Shown here: positions 43,379 through 52,171 of the stretch, one piece after another
Layout of the letters: every line of letters begins with the position of its first letter
How positions within the stretch are numbered: position 1 is the first letter of the stretch
NCBI RefSeq assembly: GCF_036289405.1
Contig: NZ_JAYFFI010000005.1
Span: 52,527-116,526, forward strand
Source of the DNA: Pseudoramibacter faecis
GTDB taxonomy: Bacteria; Bacillota; Clostridia; Eubacteriales; Eubacteriaceae
DNA length: 64,000 nt
Reading direction: 5' to 3'
Notes under the pieces: generated by a model
The model's input: only the letters and a program-made list of their open reading frames with translations
Told to the model about the DNA's origin: nothing
The model's database searches: none
Translations under genes and position numbers: made by a program

Positions 43379-43410
43379 AAAAAAAGAACCCCTTGATGAA
43401 CAAGAGATTC
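43379..43410 (-). terminator. terminator of deoR
   Basis: GAACCCCTTG (43386-43395) pairs with CAAGAGATTC (43401-43410) with two G-T pairs; a T7 run follows on the minus strand. It separates deoR from the catabolic operon promoter. Confidence 0.8.
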
Positions 43411-43423
43411 GTTTCCCCCAAAT

Positions 43424-44185
43424 TTAATCGGCAACGATCGGGACCACGCCCAGCTGCTTAAGTTTGGCCAGCATCCGAGGCGGCGTGCGGCTGTCAGTCA
43501 CCAGATAGTCTAGCGCCTTCACCTCGCAGATTCGGTTGAGCGCCGCGACGCCGAACTTGCTGTAATCCGCCAAACCGATCACTTTATCGCCCAACTGAAT
43601 AAAATGCCGCCGCAAATTAGCCTCGGCCATGTGATAATCGGTGATGCCTTTCGCAAGGTCGATGCCGCCGATCCCCAGAAAAACCTTATCCACGCTGAAG
43701 GCGTCCGCCATCTGCTCGGCAAAGGGACCGGCACTCGACAGCTCGCCGCTGCGCACCGTGCCGCCCAGCATCAAGACGCGCGCGGAGGGATTTTCCTCCA
43801 GCGCAAGCACCACGGGAATCGCATTGGTGATCACCGTCAGATTGTTTTTGAGGCGCAGCGCTCTGGCCAGCTCCAACGTCGTGGTGCCAACGTCAATCAT
43901 CAAGGTCTCGCCGTCCGCCACCAATTCGGCCGCCGCCGCTGCAATCCGCTGCTTCTCCCCGAGGTTTTTCACTTCCCGAATGCGATAGTTCGGCTCGATG
44001 CCCGTTTGACTTTTCGCCAGCGCACCGCCGTGAACGCGCGTTAGGCGGCCTTCCTTTTCGAGAAACTGCAGATCCCGGCGGATGGTTTCCATCGAAACGC
44101 CGAACCGCTCCGCCAGCGCCAGAGAAGAGACCCGGCCGTTCTCCTGAAGCAGCTTCAGAATGATTTCATATCGCTTGTTGCTCAT
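43424..44185 (-). CDS. DeoR-family transcriptional repressor
   Basis: 253 residues. The N-terminal HTH has RVSSLALAERFGVSMETIRR and the wing DLQFLEKEGRLTRVHGGA, the family hallmark. The C-terminal sugar-phosphate sensing domain has MLIDVGTTTLELA, LMLGGTVRSGE and FLGIGGIDLAKGI. DeoR proteins usually bind a phosphorylated intermediate of the pathway they control, here probably the product of the FGGY kinase. ATG 44185 has GGAGG upstream. The gene is GC-rich like the core, unlike the MFS-kinase-M81 genes that it seems to control. Confidence 0.93.
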   Translation of the reverse strand: MSNKRYEIILKLLQENGRVSSLALAERFGVSMETIRRDLQFLEKEGRLTRVHGGALAKSQTGIEPNYRIREVKNLGEKQRIAAAAAELVADGETLMIDVGTTTLELARALRLKNNLTVITNAIPVVLALEENPSARVLMLGGTVRSGELSSAGPFAEQMADAFSVDKVFLGIGGIDLAKGITDYHMAEANLRRHFIQLGDKVIGLADYSKFGVAALNRICEVKALDYLVTDSRTPPRMLAKLKQLGVVPIVAD

Positions 44186-44287
44186 CCTTCGCCTCCGCAA
44201 AGCTGTGTGTTTTTCCGGCGAGGCCACAACCGAACACACCATAATTTATCCGTTTTCATGCTTTTTCATCCAAACGCTTATTTCATT

Positions 44288-45058
44288 TTAATTTTTTATT
44301 AAGCTCAAGGCGTCCGCCGCCCGCTCATAGCGCACCGCCTCCAGGGTCAGCCCCCGGGCCGGGGCCGTCGCTCCGGCGATCGTGCGGTCTTTCGCCGCGA
44401 GAATGGCCGCCATCGTGTCCGGATCCCGTCGGCCGCTGCCCATCTCGACGAGGGTCCCGGCGATGATGCGCACCATATTGTAGAGAAAGCCGTCCCCGCA
44501 AAAGGTGAAAGCAATCATCCGGCCTTTTCGCTCAATCCGGATGGCGTCGATGCGGCGCACGGTGGTTTTGGCCCCGCTGCCCGAGGCCATGAAGGTTTTA
44601 AAATCATTGGTGCCGACGAGGGGGTTTGCCCCCCGGCGCATTGCGGCCACATCCAGCGGAAAACGCACGTGCCAGCAAAAATCGTCCGTCAGCGGATCGG
44701 CCACCGGCGCGGCCCACACCCGGTAGCAGTAGGTCTTTTCTTTGGCACCGTAGCGGCTGTGAAAAGCCGCCGGCACTTCAAAGCTCTCTTGAATGCGAAT
44801 GTCTCGGGGCAAATGGGCGTTGAGCGCCGGGGCGAAGCGATCCGCCGGCATCCGCGCACCCGTTTTGAAATTGGCTCGCTGGCCCCGGGCATGCACCCCG
44901 GCATCGGTGCGGCCGGCCCCATAGAGCGTCACCCGCTCGCCGGTCACCGCCGCGATGGCGTCTCCGATGGTTTCTTCGATGCTCACGGCGTTTTGCTGGC
45001 GCTGCCACCCAGCATAACGCGTGCCCTTGTAGGCGATCACTAAAGCGATGTTGCGCAT
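44288..45058 (-). CDS. truA: tRNA pseudouridine(38-40) synthase TruA
   Basis: 256 residues. Catalytic Asp lies in GAGRTDAGVHARGQ near residue 52; the N-terminus NIALVIAYKGTRYAGWQRQ is typical. It modifies U38-U40 in the anticodon arm of many tRNAs. It follows ecfT by 4 bp and ends the ecfA1-ecfA2-ecfT-truA unit. In many Firmicutes rplM comes next, but here the catabolic operon intervenes. Confidence 0.97.
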   Translation of the reverse strand: MRNIALVIAYKGTRYAGWQRQQNAVSIEETIGDAIAAVTGERVTLYGAGRTDAGVHARGQRANFKTGARMPADRFAPALNAHLPRDIRIQESFEVPAAFHSRYGAKEKTYCYRVWAAPVADPLTDDFCWHVRFPLDVAAMRRGANPLVGTNDFKTFMASGSGAKTTVRRIDAIRIERKGRMIAFTFCGDGFLYNMVRIIAGTLVEMGSGRRDPDTMAAILAAKDRTIAGATAPARGLTLEAVRYERAADALSLIKN

Positions 45059-45062
45059 GGCA

Positions 45063-45887
45063 TCAACTAAAGGGAAAGGGCAGCGGCCAGGTGAGCCACC
45101 GGGAGGCGGCGAGCAGCCCGGCCAGCACGGCCAGCATCAGATAGGCCCAAGTGTCGGCGCGGGTATAGGCCAGCTCATACATCCGGGTGCGGCCGCTTCC
45201 GCCGCGATAGCAGCGGGCTTCCATGGCCGTGGCCAGCTCGTCGGCCCGGCGAAAGGCCGAGACAAATAACGGCACCAGCACCGGAATCAAGGCCTTGCCC
45301 CGGTCGATGAGATTGCCGGTTTCAAAATCGGCGCCCCGGGCCTTCTGGGCTTTCATGATCTTGTCCGTCTCTTCCATCAGCGTCGGGATAAAACGCAGCG
45401 CGATAGACATCATCATCGCAAGCTCATGGGCAAAGCGCTTCAAAATTGGCACCCGCTTCATGCAGGCCTCCATGCCGTCGGTCAGATCCATCGGCGCGGT
45501 GGCCAGGGTCATCACGCTGGTTCCGGTCACCAAGAGAATCAGCCGGATGGCCATATAAACCGATACACGAATTCCCTCTTGGGTAATGTGCAGCGGCCCC
45601 CAGGCCGTCACGGCGCGGCCTGGCGTCATGAACATGTTGAGCACCAGGGTCAGCACGATGATGAAAATCAGCGGACGCAATCCCTTGAGCACATAGCCCA
45701 TTGGGATTTTGGACAGAACGATGACGGTAACGAGAAACGCCGCCGCCAGCGCGTAGCCGTAGAGGTTGTTCACGACGAAAAGCAGCACGATATAAGCCAG
45801 GGTGAAGAGGATTTTCGTCCGCGGATCCAGGCGGTGGATCACCGAATCCGCCGGATAGTACTGGCCGAGGGTGATGTCCTTAAACAC
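45063..45887 (-). CDS. ecfT: energy-coupling factor transporter T component EcfT
   Basis: About 274 residues with several membrane helices and the coupling motifs AQKARGAD and AMEARCYRG (the second has Cys where Gly is usual in A-R-G) that grip the ATPases. I choose the GTG at 45887, giving VFKDITLGQYYPADSVIHRL, because GGGAGG stands upstream and the start overlaps the ecfA2 stop by 8 bp; the frame to 45956 runs inside ecfA2. The module serves several vitamin S components encoded elsewhere. Confidence 0.94.
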   Translation of the reverse strand: MFKDITLGQYYPADSVIHRLDPRTKILFTLAYIVLLFVVNNLYGYALAAAFLVTVIVLSKIPMGYVLKGLRPLIFIIVLTLVLNMFMTPGRAVTAWGPLHITQEGIRVSVYMAIRLILLVTGTSVMTLATAPMDLTDGMEACMKRVPILKRFAHELAMMMSIALRFIPTLMEETDKIMKAQKARGADFETGNLIDRGKALIPVLVPLFVSAFRRADELATAMEARCYRGGSGRTRMYELAYTRADTWAYLMLAVLAGLLAASRWLTWPLPFPFS

Positions 45888-46746
45888 GGCGCTCACCTCC
45901 CAGCACGCGATTGATTTCCGCCCGGGCGGCATCCACCGTGAAAATATCCTCGTCAATTTCCGGGTATTTTTGTTTGAGGGCGCACATCAGGTATTTCACC
46001 TGGGGCACAGCCAGCCCGATGCGCTCCAGTTCCTCGATGTGTTTAAACACCTCGACCGGCGTGTCGTAATAAACCGCTTTGCCCCGGTGCATCACAAGGA
46101 TCTTGTCCGCGTAGCGCCCGACGTCCTCCATACTGTGGGAGACGAGAATCACCGTGTTGCGGGTCGCATCGTGGAGTCTTGCAATCTGATCGAGGATTTC
46201 GTCCCGTCCTCGAGGATCGAGGCCCGCCGTGGGCTCATCCAGGATGAGCACTTCGGGCTGCATGGCCAGCACCCCGGCGATGGCCACCCGGCGCATCTGC
46301 CCGCCGGAAAGCTCAAAGGGGGATTTTTCCGCCACAGCGTCGTAGTCCAGTCCCACCATCTCGATGGCCCCGCGCACCCGCCGGGGAATCTCATCCTCGG
46401 GAATTTTGAGATTTTTAGGCCCAAAGGCCACATCCTTGGCCACGGTTTCCTCAAAGAGTTGGTGCTCCGGATACTGGAAGACCAGCCCCACCGAATGGCG
46501 CAGCGCAATCAGATCCTTTTTGTTCTGGGCAAAGACATCTTTATCGCCGAGATACACCGTGCCGGCTGTGGGCGTGAGCAGCCCGTTGAGGTGCTGAATC
46601 AGCGTGGACTTGCCGGAGCCGGTGTGCCCGATAAGGGCGATGAAAGCCCCGCTGTCCAAGGTGACCGTCACATCGTCCAGCGCTTTAAAAGCAAAGGGCG
46701 ATCCCTGGGCGTAAATATGTTCCAAATGTTCGATTTTTACCGACAT
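45880..46746 (-). CDS. ecfA2: energy-coupling factor ATPase EcfA2
   Basis: 288 residues. Walker A GHTGSGKST (residues about 37-45), Q-loop VFQYPEHQLFE, signature LSGGQMRR, Walker B VLILDEPTAGLDP, switch VSHSM. The longer type that pairs with EcfA1. Its start overlaps the end of ecfA1 by 10 bp. Confidence 0.95.
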   Translation of the reverse strand: MSVKIEHLEHIYAQGSPFAFKALDDVTVTLDSGAFIALIGHTGSGKSTLIQHLNGLLTPTAGTVYLGDKDVFAQNKKDLIALRHSVGLVFQYPEHQLFEETVAKDVAFGPKNLKIPEDEIPRRVRGAIEMVGLDYDAVAEKSPFELSGGQMRRVAIAGVLAMQPEVLILDEPTAGLDPRGRDEILDQIARLHDATRNTVILVSHSMEDVGRYADKILVMHRGKAVYYDTPVEVFKHIEELERIGLAVPQVKYLMCALKQKYPEIDEDIFTVDAARAEINRVLGGERRV

Positions 46747-47588
46747 AAAGCGTCCACCATTTCGTCAATTTTTAACACATCCGCCGGCACGTCAAAGCCG
46801 TCGGCCCGCAGCCCGTGAGCTAACTCGGTCATCGGCGGCACGTCCAGACCGATTTTCTTGAGCCCCTCCACTCGGGCAAACACTTCCCGAGGCGGACCCT
46901 CCATGATTTTCTGGCCCTCGTCCATCACGATAATCCGATCCGCATCTACCAGTTCGGCCATGTAATGGGTGATGTGCAGCACCGTCATGCCCTTTTCCCG
47001 GTTGAGCCGCTTGATGGTAGCCATCACCTCTTTGCGGCCGTTGGGGTCGAGCATGGCCGTCGGCTCGTCAAAGACGATGCACTCCGGCTCCATGGCAAGG
47101 ATGCCGGCGATGGCGACGCGCTGCTTCTGCCCGCCGGACAGTTGATGGGGCTTCGCCCGGCGGTGGTCCCGCATGCCGACAATCCCCAGCACCTCGTCCA
47201 CCTTTTTGCGGATCTGCTCCGAGGGCACGCCGAGATTTTCCATTCCGAAGGCCACATCGGTCTCCACCACAGAGGAAACCAGCTGATTATCCGGATTCTG
47301 GAACACCATCCCCGCCGACCGGCGAATGTCCCAGATTTTTTTCTCGTCCCGGGTGCTCATCCCCTTGATGCGCACGTCGCCGGCATCCGGCAGGATAATC
47401 GCGTTGAGCAACTTCGACAACGTCGACTTGCCCGAGCCGTTGTGGCCGATGATGCCGACAAACTCTCCGCGCTCGATGGCAAAAGAAACGTCGGTCAGCG
47501 CCACATGGGGCGCTTCCCCTTCCTCTGCCGGATAAGCGTAGCTCACGTGCGCCACCTCTATAATATGATCGATTGATTGTTTTTCCAT
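46737..47588 (-). CDS. ecfA1: energy-coupling factor ATPase EcfA1
   Basis: About 283 residues. Walker A GHNGSGKST, Q-loop VFQNPDNQLV, signature LSGGQKQR, Walker B CIVFDEPTAMLDP. ATG 47588 follows GGAGCAAAGC; the frame open to 47819 would overlap the rplQ terminator and rplQ itself, so it is not used. First gene of the ECF module, just after the alpha operon terminator. Confidence 0.95.
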   Translation of the reverse strand: MEKQSIDHIIEVAHVSYAYPAEEGEAPHVALTDVSFAIERGEFVGIIGHNGSGKSTLSKLLNAIILPDAGDVRIKGMSTRDEKKIWDIRRSAGMVFQNPDNQLVSSVVETDVAFGMENLGVPSEQIRKKVDEVLGIVGMRDHRRAKPHQLSGGQKQRVAIAGILAMEPECIVFDEPTAMLDPNGRKEVMATIKRLNREKGMTVLHITHYMAELVDADRIIVMDEGQKIMEGPPREVFARVEGLKKIGLDVPPMTELAHGLRADGFDVPADVLKIDEMVDALCR

Positions 47589-47656
47589 GCTTTGCTCCAA
47601 AAGAAATGATTGGCTTCTATTATATCGCATTACGGCCGTTCTGCACGGGATTTTGC

Positions 47657-47687
47657 AAAAAAAGAAGCCGAACCTTCCGGCTCGGCT
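47657..47687 (-). terminator. terminator after rplQ
   Basis: AGCCGA (47666-47671) pairs with TCGGCT around a GC-rich loop; TTTTTTT follows on the minus strand. It ends the ribosomal superoperon before the ECF genes. Confidence 0.8.
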
Positions 47688-47706
47688 CCCCGATTGACTG
47701 TTTGGC

Positions 47707-48048
47707 TTAGACCAATTCGATGATCGCCACCTCCGCGGCGTCCCCGCGGCGGGGCCCCACTTTGTAAATGCGGGTGTATCCGCCCTGGCGTTCTTCGTAT
47801 TTCGGTGTGATTTCTTCAAACAGATGTGTTACCACATCTTCTTTGGTAATGTATGCCAGCGCTTTTCTTCTGGCGTTCAAATCACCTTTTTTGCCCAAAG
47901 TCACCATTCTTTCTGCCATTCTTCTGACTTCCTTCGCACGGGTCAGCGTCGTTTCGATGCGGCCTTTTTCCAGAAGCGACGTGGTCAGATTTCTGAGCAT
48001 GGCTTTTCTTTGCGCACTGGTGCGTCCTAATTTTCTATAACCAGCCAT
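47707..48048 (-). CDS. rplQ: 50S ribosomal protein L17
   Basis: 113 residues. The N-terminus YRKLGRTSAQRKAMLRNL is the family signature, and GGYTRIYKVGPRRGDAA lies near the C-terminus. Ends the alpha operon; starts 5 bp after the rpoA stop. Confidence 0.98.
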   Translation of the reverse strand: MAGYRKLGRTSAQRKAMLRNLTTSLLEKGRIETTLTRAKEVRRMAERMVTLGKKGDLNARRKALAYITKEDVVTHLFEEITPKYEERQGGYTRIYKVGPRRGDAAEVAIIELV

Positions 48049-48053
48049 CTAAT

Positions 48054-49010
48054 CTACTCCTTCGTTTTATCTTCCTGACTCAAAGACAAGCCCATTTCGG
48101 CCAGCTTGTGCTTGATTTCGTTCAGCGATTTGCGGCCAAGGTTGCGCACCTTCATCATGTCTTCTTCAGTCTTTTGCGTCAGTTTTTCTACTGTATCAAT
48201 GTTTGCGCGTCTGAGACAGTTGCTGGAGCGCACGGAAAGTTCCAGCTCTTCGATGGACATTTCACGGATGCGTTCCCGCTCGGTTTCTTCCTTTTCGACG
48301 ATGGTCTCAACCGCCCCCGCTTCTTCGGTCAGGTCGATGAACAGGCGCAGATGGTCGTTCATCACCTTGGCGGACAGCGACAGCGCTTCTTCCGGCGACG
48401 TGGTGCCGTCCGTCCAGATTTCGAGCGTCAATTTGTCAAAATCCGTCACCTGCCCCACGCGGGTATCTTCCACGCGGAAGATCACCTTGCGGATGGGCGA
48501 AAAGATGGAATCCATCGGCAAGGTGCCAATGGGCATGCCATCGTGCTTATTTTTTTCGGAAGGTCTGTAGCCTCTGCCGGTTTCAAGCGCCATCTCCATG
48601 GTCAGTTCGGCATCGCTTGCCATCGTGCAGATGTGCATGTCCGGATTGAGAATTTCCACCTCCGGACCGACGATGATGTCGCCGGCGGTGACTTCCCCCG
48701 CTCCTTTGGCCTCGATCCGCACGGTTTGCAGTTCGTCGGTGTGCATCACGGCACACAAGCCCTTAAGGTTGAGCAGAATCTCGATGACGTCTTCCTTGAT
48801 GCCGGGAATCGTCGAAAATTCGTGCAGCACTCCGTCGATCTTCACCGTAGTGATCGCCACCCCGGGCAGAGACGACAGCATGATGCGGCGCAAACTATTG
48901 CCTAAAGTTGTTCCGTAGCCCCTTTCCAGAGGTTCGACCGTAAATTTTCCGTAGGTATTATCTTCAGATCTATCAACTAACTTAATAAACGGTTTTTCAA
49001 ATTCGATCAT
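48054..49010 (-). CDS. rpoA: RNA polymerase alpha subunit
   Basis: 318 residues. The N-terminal assembly domain has FTVEPLERGYGTTLGNSLRR; the C-terminal domain, with SNCLRRANIDTVEKL and RNLGRKSLNEIKHKLAE, binds UP elements and activators. A flexible Glu-rich linker joins them. Placed between rpsD and rplQ as in most Firmicutes. Confidence 0.98.
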   Translation of the reverse strand: MIEFEKPFIKLVDRSEDNTYGKFTVEPLERGYGTTLGNSLRRIMLSSLPGVAITTVKIDGVLHEFSTIPGIKEDVIEILLNLKGLCAVMHTDELQTVRIEAKGAGEVTAGDIIVGPEVEILNPDMHICTMASDAELTMEMALETGRGYRPSEKNKHDGMPIGTLPMDSIFSPIRKVIFRVEDTRVGQVTDFDKLTLEIWTDGTTSPEEALSLSAKVMNDHLRLFIDLTEEAGAVETIVEKEETERERIREMSIEELELSVRSSNCLRRANIDTVEKLTQKTEEDMMKVRNLGRKSLNEIKHKLAEMGLSLSQEDKTKE

Positions 49011-49083
49011 AAAATCGATACCCTCCTAAAATCAATCAATCTTCCACTACGCGAGGGTTGGCCATTCAAACAATACCCCGATC

Positions 49084-49713
49084 TTACTTCGAGTACAATT
49101 CGACGATAAGATGTTCGGCAATTTCAATGTCAATATCTTCACGAGAAGGTTTGCCAATGACTTTGCCACTGAGTTTTTCAAGATCTGCTTCCAGCCACGG
49201 AACGATGGCTCGATTTTCGGTCGATTCGACAACTTCTTTGAATTTAGCCGATTTTTTACTCTTGTCTGCAACAGAGATCATATCGCCGGCCTTTAATTGA
49301 TAAGACGCGACGTTGACCTTCGCCCCATTGACGAGAAAATGGCCATGCAGCACGAGCTGACGTGCTTCTTTGCGGGACTGCCCCATGCCCATGCGGTAAA
49401 CCACATTGTCCAGACGGGTTTCCAGCAGTGCCAGGAGATTTTCCCCGGTAATGCCCTGCTGTTTTTCAGCCACGTCAAAATAATGTCTGAATTGTTTTTC
49501 AAGGACGCCGTAAATACGTTTAACCTTCTGTTTTTCGCGAAGTTGCAGACCGTACTCCGACAGTTTCGCCCGGCGCTTCGGAGCGCCGCCCGGCGGTGTC
49601 GGCCGCTTGTCAAAGGCGCATTTGTCTTTGGCGTAGCATCTTTCACCTTTCAGATAAAGTTTCATGCCTTCGCGTCTGCATTGACGGCAGGCTGCTTCTG
49701 TGTATCTTGCCAT
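49084..49713 (-). CDS. rpsD: 30S ribosomal protein S4 (zinc-binding form)
   Basis: 209 residues. The N-terminus ACRQCRREG followed by GERCYAKDKCAF supplies four Cys for zinc, so this is the C+ form. The S4 RNA-binding domain has LETRLDNVVYRMG. It starts 16S assembly and in Firmicutes can repress its own operon. ATG 49713 has GGAGG upstream; the longer frame to 49761 overlaps rpsK. Confidence 0.98.
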   Translation of the reverse strand: MARYTEAACRQCRREGMKLYLKGERCYAKDKCAFDKRPTPPGGAPKRRAKLSEYGLQLREKQKVKRIYGVLEKQFRHYFDVAEKQQGITGENLLALLETRLDNVVYRMGMGQSRKEARQLVLHGHFLVNGAKVNVASYQLKAGDMISVADKSKKSAKFKEVVESTENRAIVPWLEADLEKLSGKVIGKPSREDIDIEIAEHLIVELYSK

Positions 49714-49730
49714 AAATTCAAAACCTCCAA

Positions 49731-50123
49731 TTAGACTCTTCTGCGTTTCGGCGGACGGCAACCGTTGTGCGGAATCGGTGTGACGTCGCGGATGACGGTG
49801 ATCTCAAGACCTGCAGCCTGCAGCGCGCGGATGGCTGCTTCGCGGCCGGATCCCGGGCCTTTAACGTTGACTTCAACGCTTCTCAGGCCGTGTTCCATCG
49901 CGAGCTTGGCCGCCTGCTCACTGGCCATCTGAGCCGCAAACGGCGTGCTCTTCTTGGAGCCTCTGAATCCCATTTCGCCGGCGGATGCCCATGACAGCGC
50001 ATTGCCGGCCGTATCAGTAATGGTAACAATTGTATTGTTAAAAGAAGACTGAATGTGGACCTGGCCGCGTTCAATATTCTTTTTGATCTTTCTTTTTTTA
50101 GATCTGACTGCTTTCTTAGCCAA
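49731..50123 (-). CDS. rpsK: 30S ribosomal protein S11
   Basis: 130 residues, with HIQSSFNNTIVTITDTAGN and the conserved C-terminus TPIPHNGCRPPKRRRV. Part of the 30S platform. It lies between rpsM and rpsD with short spacers. Confidence 0.98.
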   Translation of the reverse strand: MAKKAVRSKKRKIKKNIERGQVHIQSSFNNTIVTITDTAGNALSWASAGEMGFRGSKKSTPFAAQMASEQAAKLAMEHGLRSVEVNVKGPGSGREAAIRALQAAGLEITVIRDVTPIPHNGCRPPKRRRV

Positions 50124-50135
50124 AGTTCAACCTCC

Positions 50136-50504
50136 TTATTTCTTGCTGCGACCGACGGTTCTTTTCGGACCCTTGCGGGTTCTGGCGTTGGTTTTCGTCT
50201 TTTGACCGCGGACCGGCAGGCCGCGGCGATGACGATAGCCGCGATAGGAGCCGATTTCAATCAGCCGCTTGATGTTGAGGTTGACTTCTCTGCGAAGATC
50301 CCCTTCGACGGTGTACTTTTCGTCCAAAATGTTTCGCAGGCTATTAACTTCGTCTTCCGTTAAGTCTTTGCATCTGGTGTTCGGGTCGATTTTCAGTTCT
50401 GCTAAAATTTCCTTGGAAGTGCTTCTTCCAATGCCGTAGATATAAGTCAAGCCGACTTCGACGCGCTTGTTGCGCGGCAAGTCAACCCCGGCAATTCTTG
50501 CCAT
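50136..50504 (-). CDS. rpsM: 30S ribosomal protein S13
   Basis: 122 residues: ARIAGVDLPRNKRVEVGLTY at the start and the basic tail GQKTKTNARTRKGPKRTVG that reaches the P site. The 200 bp before it (50505-50703) separate it from rpmJ and could hold an alpha-operon promoter or leader; I see AT-rich patches but no convincing -35/-10 pair there. Confidence 0.98.
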   Translation of the reverse strand: MARIAGVDLPRNKRVEVGLTYIYGIGRSTSKEILAELKIDPNTRCKDLTEDEVNSLRNILDEKYTVEGDLRREVNLNIKRLIEIGSYRGYRHRRGLPVRGQKTKTNARTRKGPKRTVGRSKK

Positions 50505-50703
50505 AAATTGTACCTCCTAAAATCATGTACATGATGATCTGAGCTGCTGAAGTGACAGTCACAGCCCATGTCCGCCGGACTCCGAAAGATTAATCCGAGT
50601 TTCTTCGCATTAATCCGCAATCAGTCCGAACCTCATTTATAATAATCGGTGATTAATTGCCGCGGCCACCGCTTATTAACAAAAATAAATGGACGGCTAA
50701 AAT

Positions 50704-50817
50704 TTAGCCTTGCTTTTGTTTGTGCTTCGGATTTTCACAAATCACCATGACTTTGCCATGGCGTTTGATGACTTTACATTTTTCGCAAATGGGTTTCACA
50801 GATGCTCTGACTTTCAT
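50704..50817 (-). CDS. rpmJ: 50S ribosomal protein L36 (zinc form)
   Basis: 37 residues, found by reading the gap between infA and rpsM. It begins MKVRASVKPICEKCKVIKRH and ends ENPKHKQKQG, with C-x2-C-x12-C-x4-H for zinc. It starts 14 bp after infA. Confidence 0.97.
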   Translation of the reverse strand: MKVRASVKPICEKCKVIKRHGKVMVICENPKHKQKQG

Positions 50818-50831
50818 TTTAAACTCCTTTA

Positions 50832-51059
50832 TTACGATCGGCCTTTGCCGCGCCAGACAATACGCCCCCGGTCGAGATCATAGGGGGAGAGTTCGAGGCT
50901 GACTTCATCTCCGGGCAGGATGCGGATGTAATTCATCCGAAGTTTGCCGGAAATATGCGCTGTGACTTGATGTCCGTTTTCTAATTCAACTAAAAAAACC
51001 GTGTTCGGCAAAGCCTCGACGACTTTTCCTTTAACCTCAATAACATCTTTTTTCGCCAC
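50832..51059 (-). CDS. infA: translation initiation factor IF-1
   Basis: 75 residues, one OB fold; the S1-like signature includes VVEALPNTVFLVELENGHQV and YDLDRGRIVWR. It binds the 30S A site during initiation. It begins 3 bp after the KOW gene. Confidence 0.98.
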   Translation of the reverse strand: MAKKDVIEVKGKVVEALPNTVFLVELENGHQVTAHISGKLRMNYIRILPGDEVSLELSPYDLDRGRIVWRGKGRS

Positions 51060-51062
51060 AGA

Positions 51063-51359
51063 TTAAACCTCCTCTTTCTGATCCTCTGTGCTTTCGCCAT
51101 TCCAGGGTGATAACCATCTTCGTATTTCGGCGTTTTGAATTTTCTGGCCAGACGTTAATCTAACTTGTATATCATACACGATCGACTGCGTTGGCGCAAT
51201 ATGTTTTATTTTTTTCTTTTTCGGCCGGCTGATTTTCCGCGATGCCCCATCACTTAACAGCACATAATCGTCATCGGGAATTCCGACGACGATCATGAAT
51301 TGATTTTTATCGCGTCCGGCTTTGGATCTGACAACCTGCCCGATGACACAGCGATTCAT
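51063..51359 (-). CDS. KOW-domain RNA-binding protein (L14-like family)
   Basis: 98 residues. The N-terminal KOW-type barrel, GQVVRSKAGRDKNQFMIVV, resembles the KOW motif of L24/L14e proteins; a basic patch RPKKKKIKHIAP and an acidic tail follow. Such small proteins stand between map and infA in many Clostridia and are thought to bind ribosomal RNA, but the exact role is not known. It starts 8 bp after map. Confidence 0.85.
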   Translation of the reverse strand: MNRCVIGQVVRSKAGRDKNQFMIVVGIPDDDYVLLSDGASRKISRPKKKKIKHIAPTQSIVYDIQVRLTSGQKIQNAEIRRWLSPWNGESTEDQKEEV

Positions 51360-51367
51360 GGCTCACC

Positions 51368-52120
51368 TTAATCGACCAGCGTCAGAATTTCGGGTTCGCC
51401 GTCACCGGTAATGGTGATGGTGTTTTCATAATGAGCAGCGAGGGAATGGTCGTCGGTGACGACGGTCCAGTCGTTGTCGAGGGTGTGCACGTCGTAGCCG
51501 CCGACGTTCACCATCGGCTCAATGGCCAGGCACATCCCCTTGACGAGCCTTGGCCCGTGCCCCGGTTTGCCGTAGTTCGGGACCGGCGGATCCTCATGCA
51601 TTTCTCGGCCGATGCCATGACCAACGTAATCGCGAACGACCGAGAAGCCGGCGGCCTCTGCATGCAGCTGCACCGCATGCCCGATATCGGACAGCCGATT
51701 GCCGACATGCGCCTGGGCAATGCCTTTAAAGAAAGATTCCCGGGTCACATCGATGAGCTTTTGCGCTTCATCAGAAATCTGACCGACGCCCCAGGTCCGC
51801 GCCGCATCGCCGACATAACCGTCGAGGGTCGCGCCGAGATCAATGGCGATGATGTCACCTTCCTTTAGGGCATAATCGCCGGGGAAGCCGTGCACCACTT
51901 CGTCGTTAACCGACGCGCAGATAGAATACGGAAACCCGCCGTAGCCCAAAAACGTCGGATACGCGCCGGCATCCCGAAAATATTTCTCGGCCATGTCGTT
52001 GAGCTGCATCGTGGTGACGCCCGGTTTGATCCTATCGCGCAGCATGTTGTGGCATTCCCCCACCAGACGCCCGGCAGCTCGCATTTTTTTAATTTCGTTC
52101 GCACTTTTAATGCTGATCAT
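51368..52120 (-). CDS. map: methionine aminopeptidase type I
   Basis: 250 residues. Metal ligands are Asp in DLGATLDGYVGDAART (both Asp), His in VGHGIGREMHEDP, Glu in CLAIEPMV and Glu in HYENTITIT. It removes the initiator Met from new proteins. The lack of an N-terminal zinc finger is normal for type Ia. Confidence 0.97.
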   Translation of the reverse strand: MISIKSANEIKKMRAAGRLVGECHNMLRDRIKPGVTTMQLNDMAEKYFRDAGAYPTFLGYGGFPYSICASVNDEVVHGFPGDYALKEGDIIAIDLGATLDGYVGDAARTWGVGQISDEAQKLIDVTRESFFKGIAQAHVGNRLSDIGHAVQLHAEAAGFSVVRDYVGHGIGREMHEDPPVPNYGKPGHGPRLVKGMCLAIEPMVNVGGYDVHTLDNDWTVVTDDHSLAAHYENTITITGDGEPEILTLVD

Positions 52121-52171
52121 GCTTTCACACTTTCTTGGTCTGTCAATTCTCTGATATGAAAAATTGCATCG

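Noticed and set aside
47589..47819. Longer EcfA1 start
   Set aside because: It would cover the rplQ terminator and overlap rplQ; the ATG at 47588 has a ribosome site and matches the family start.
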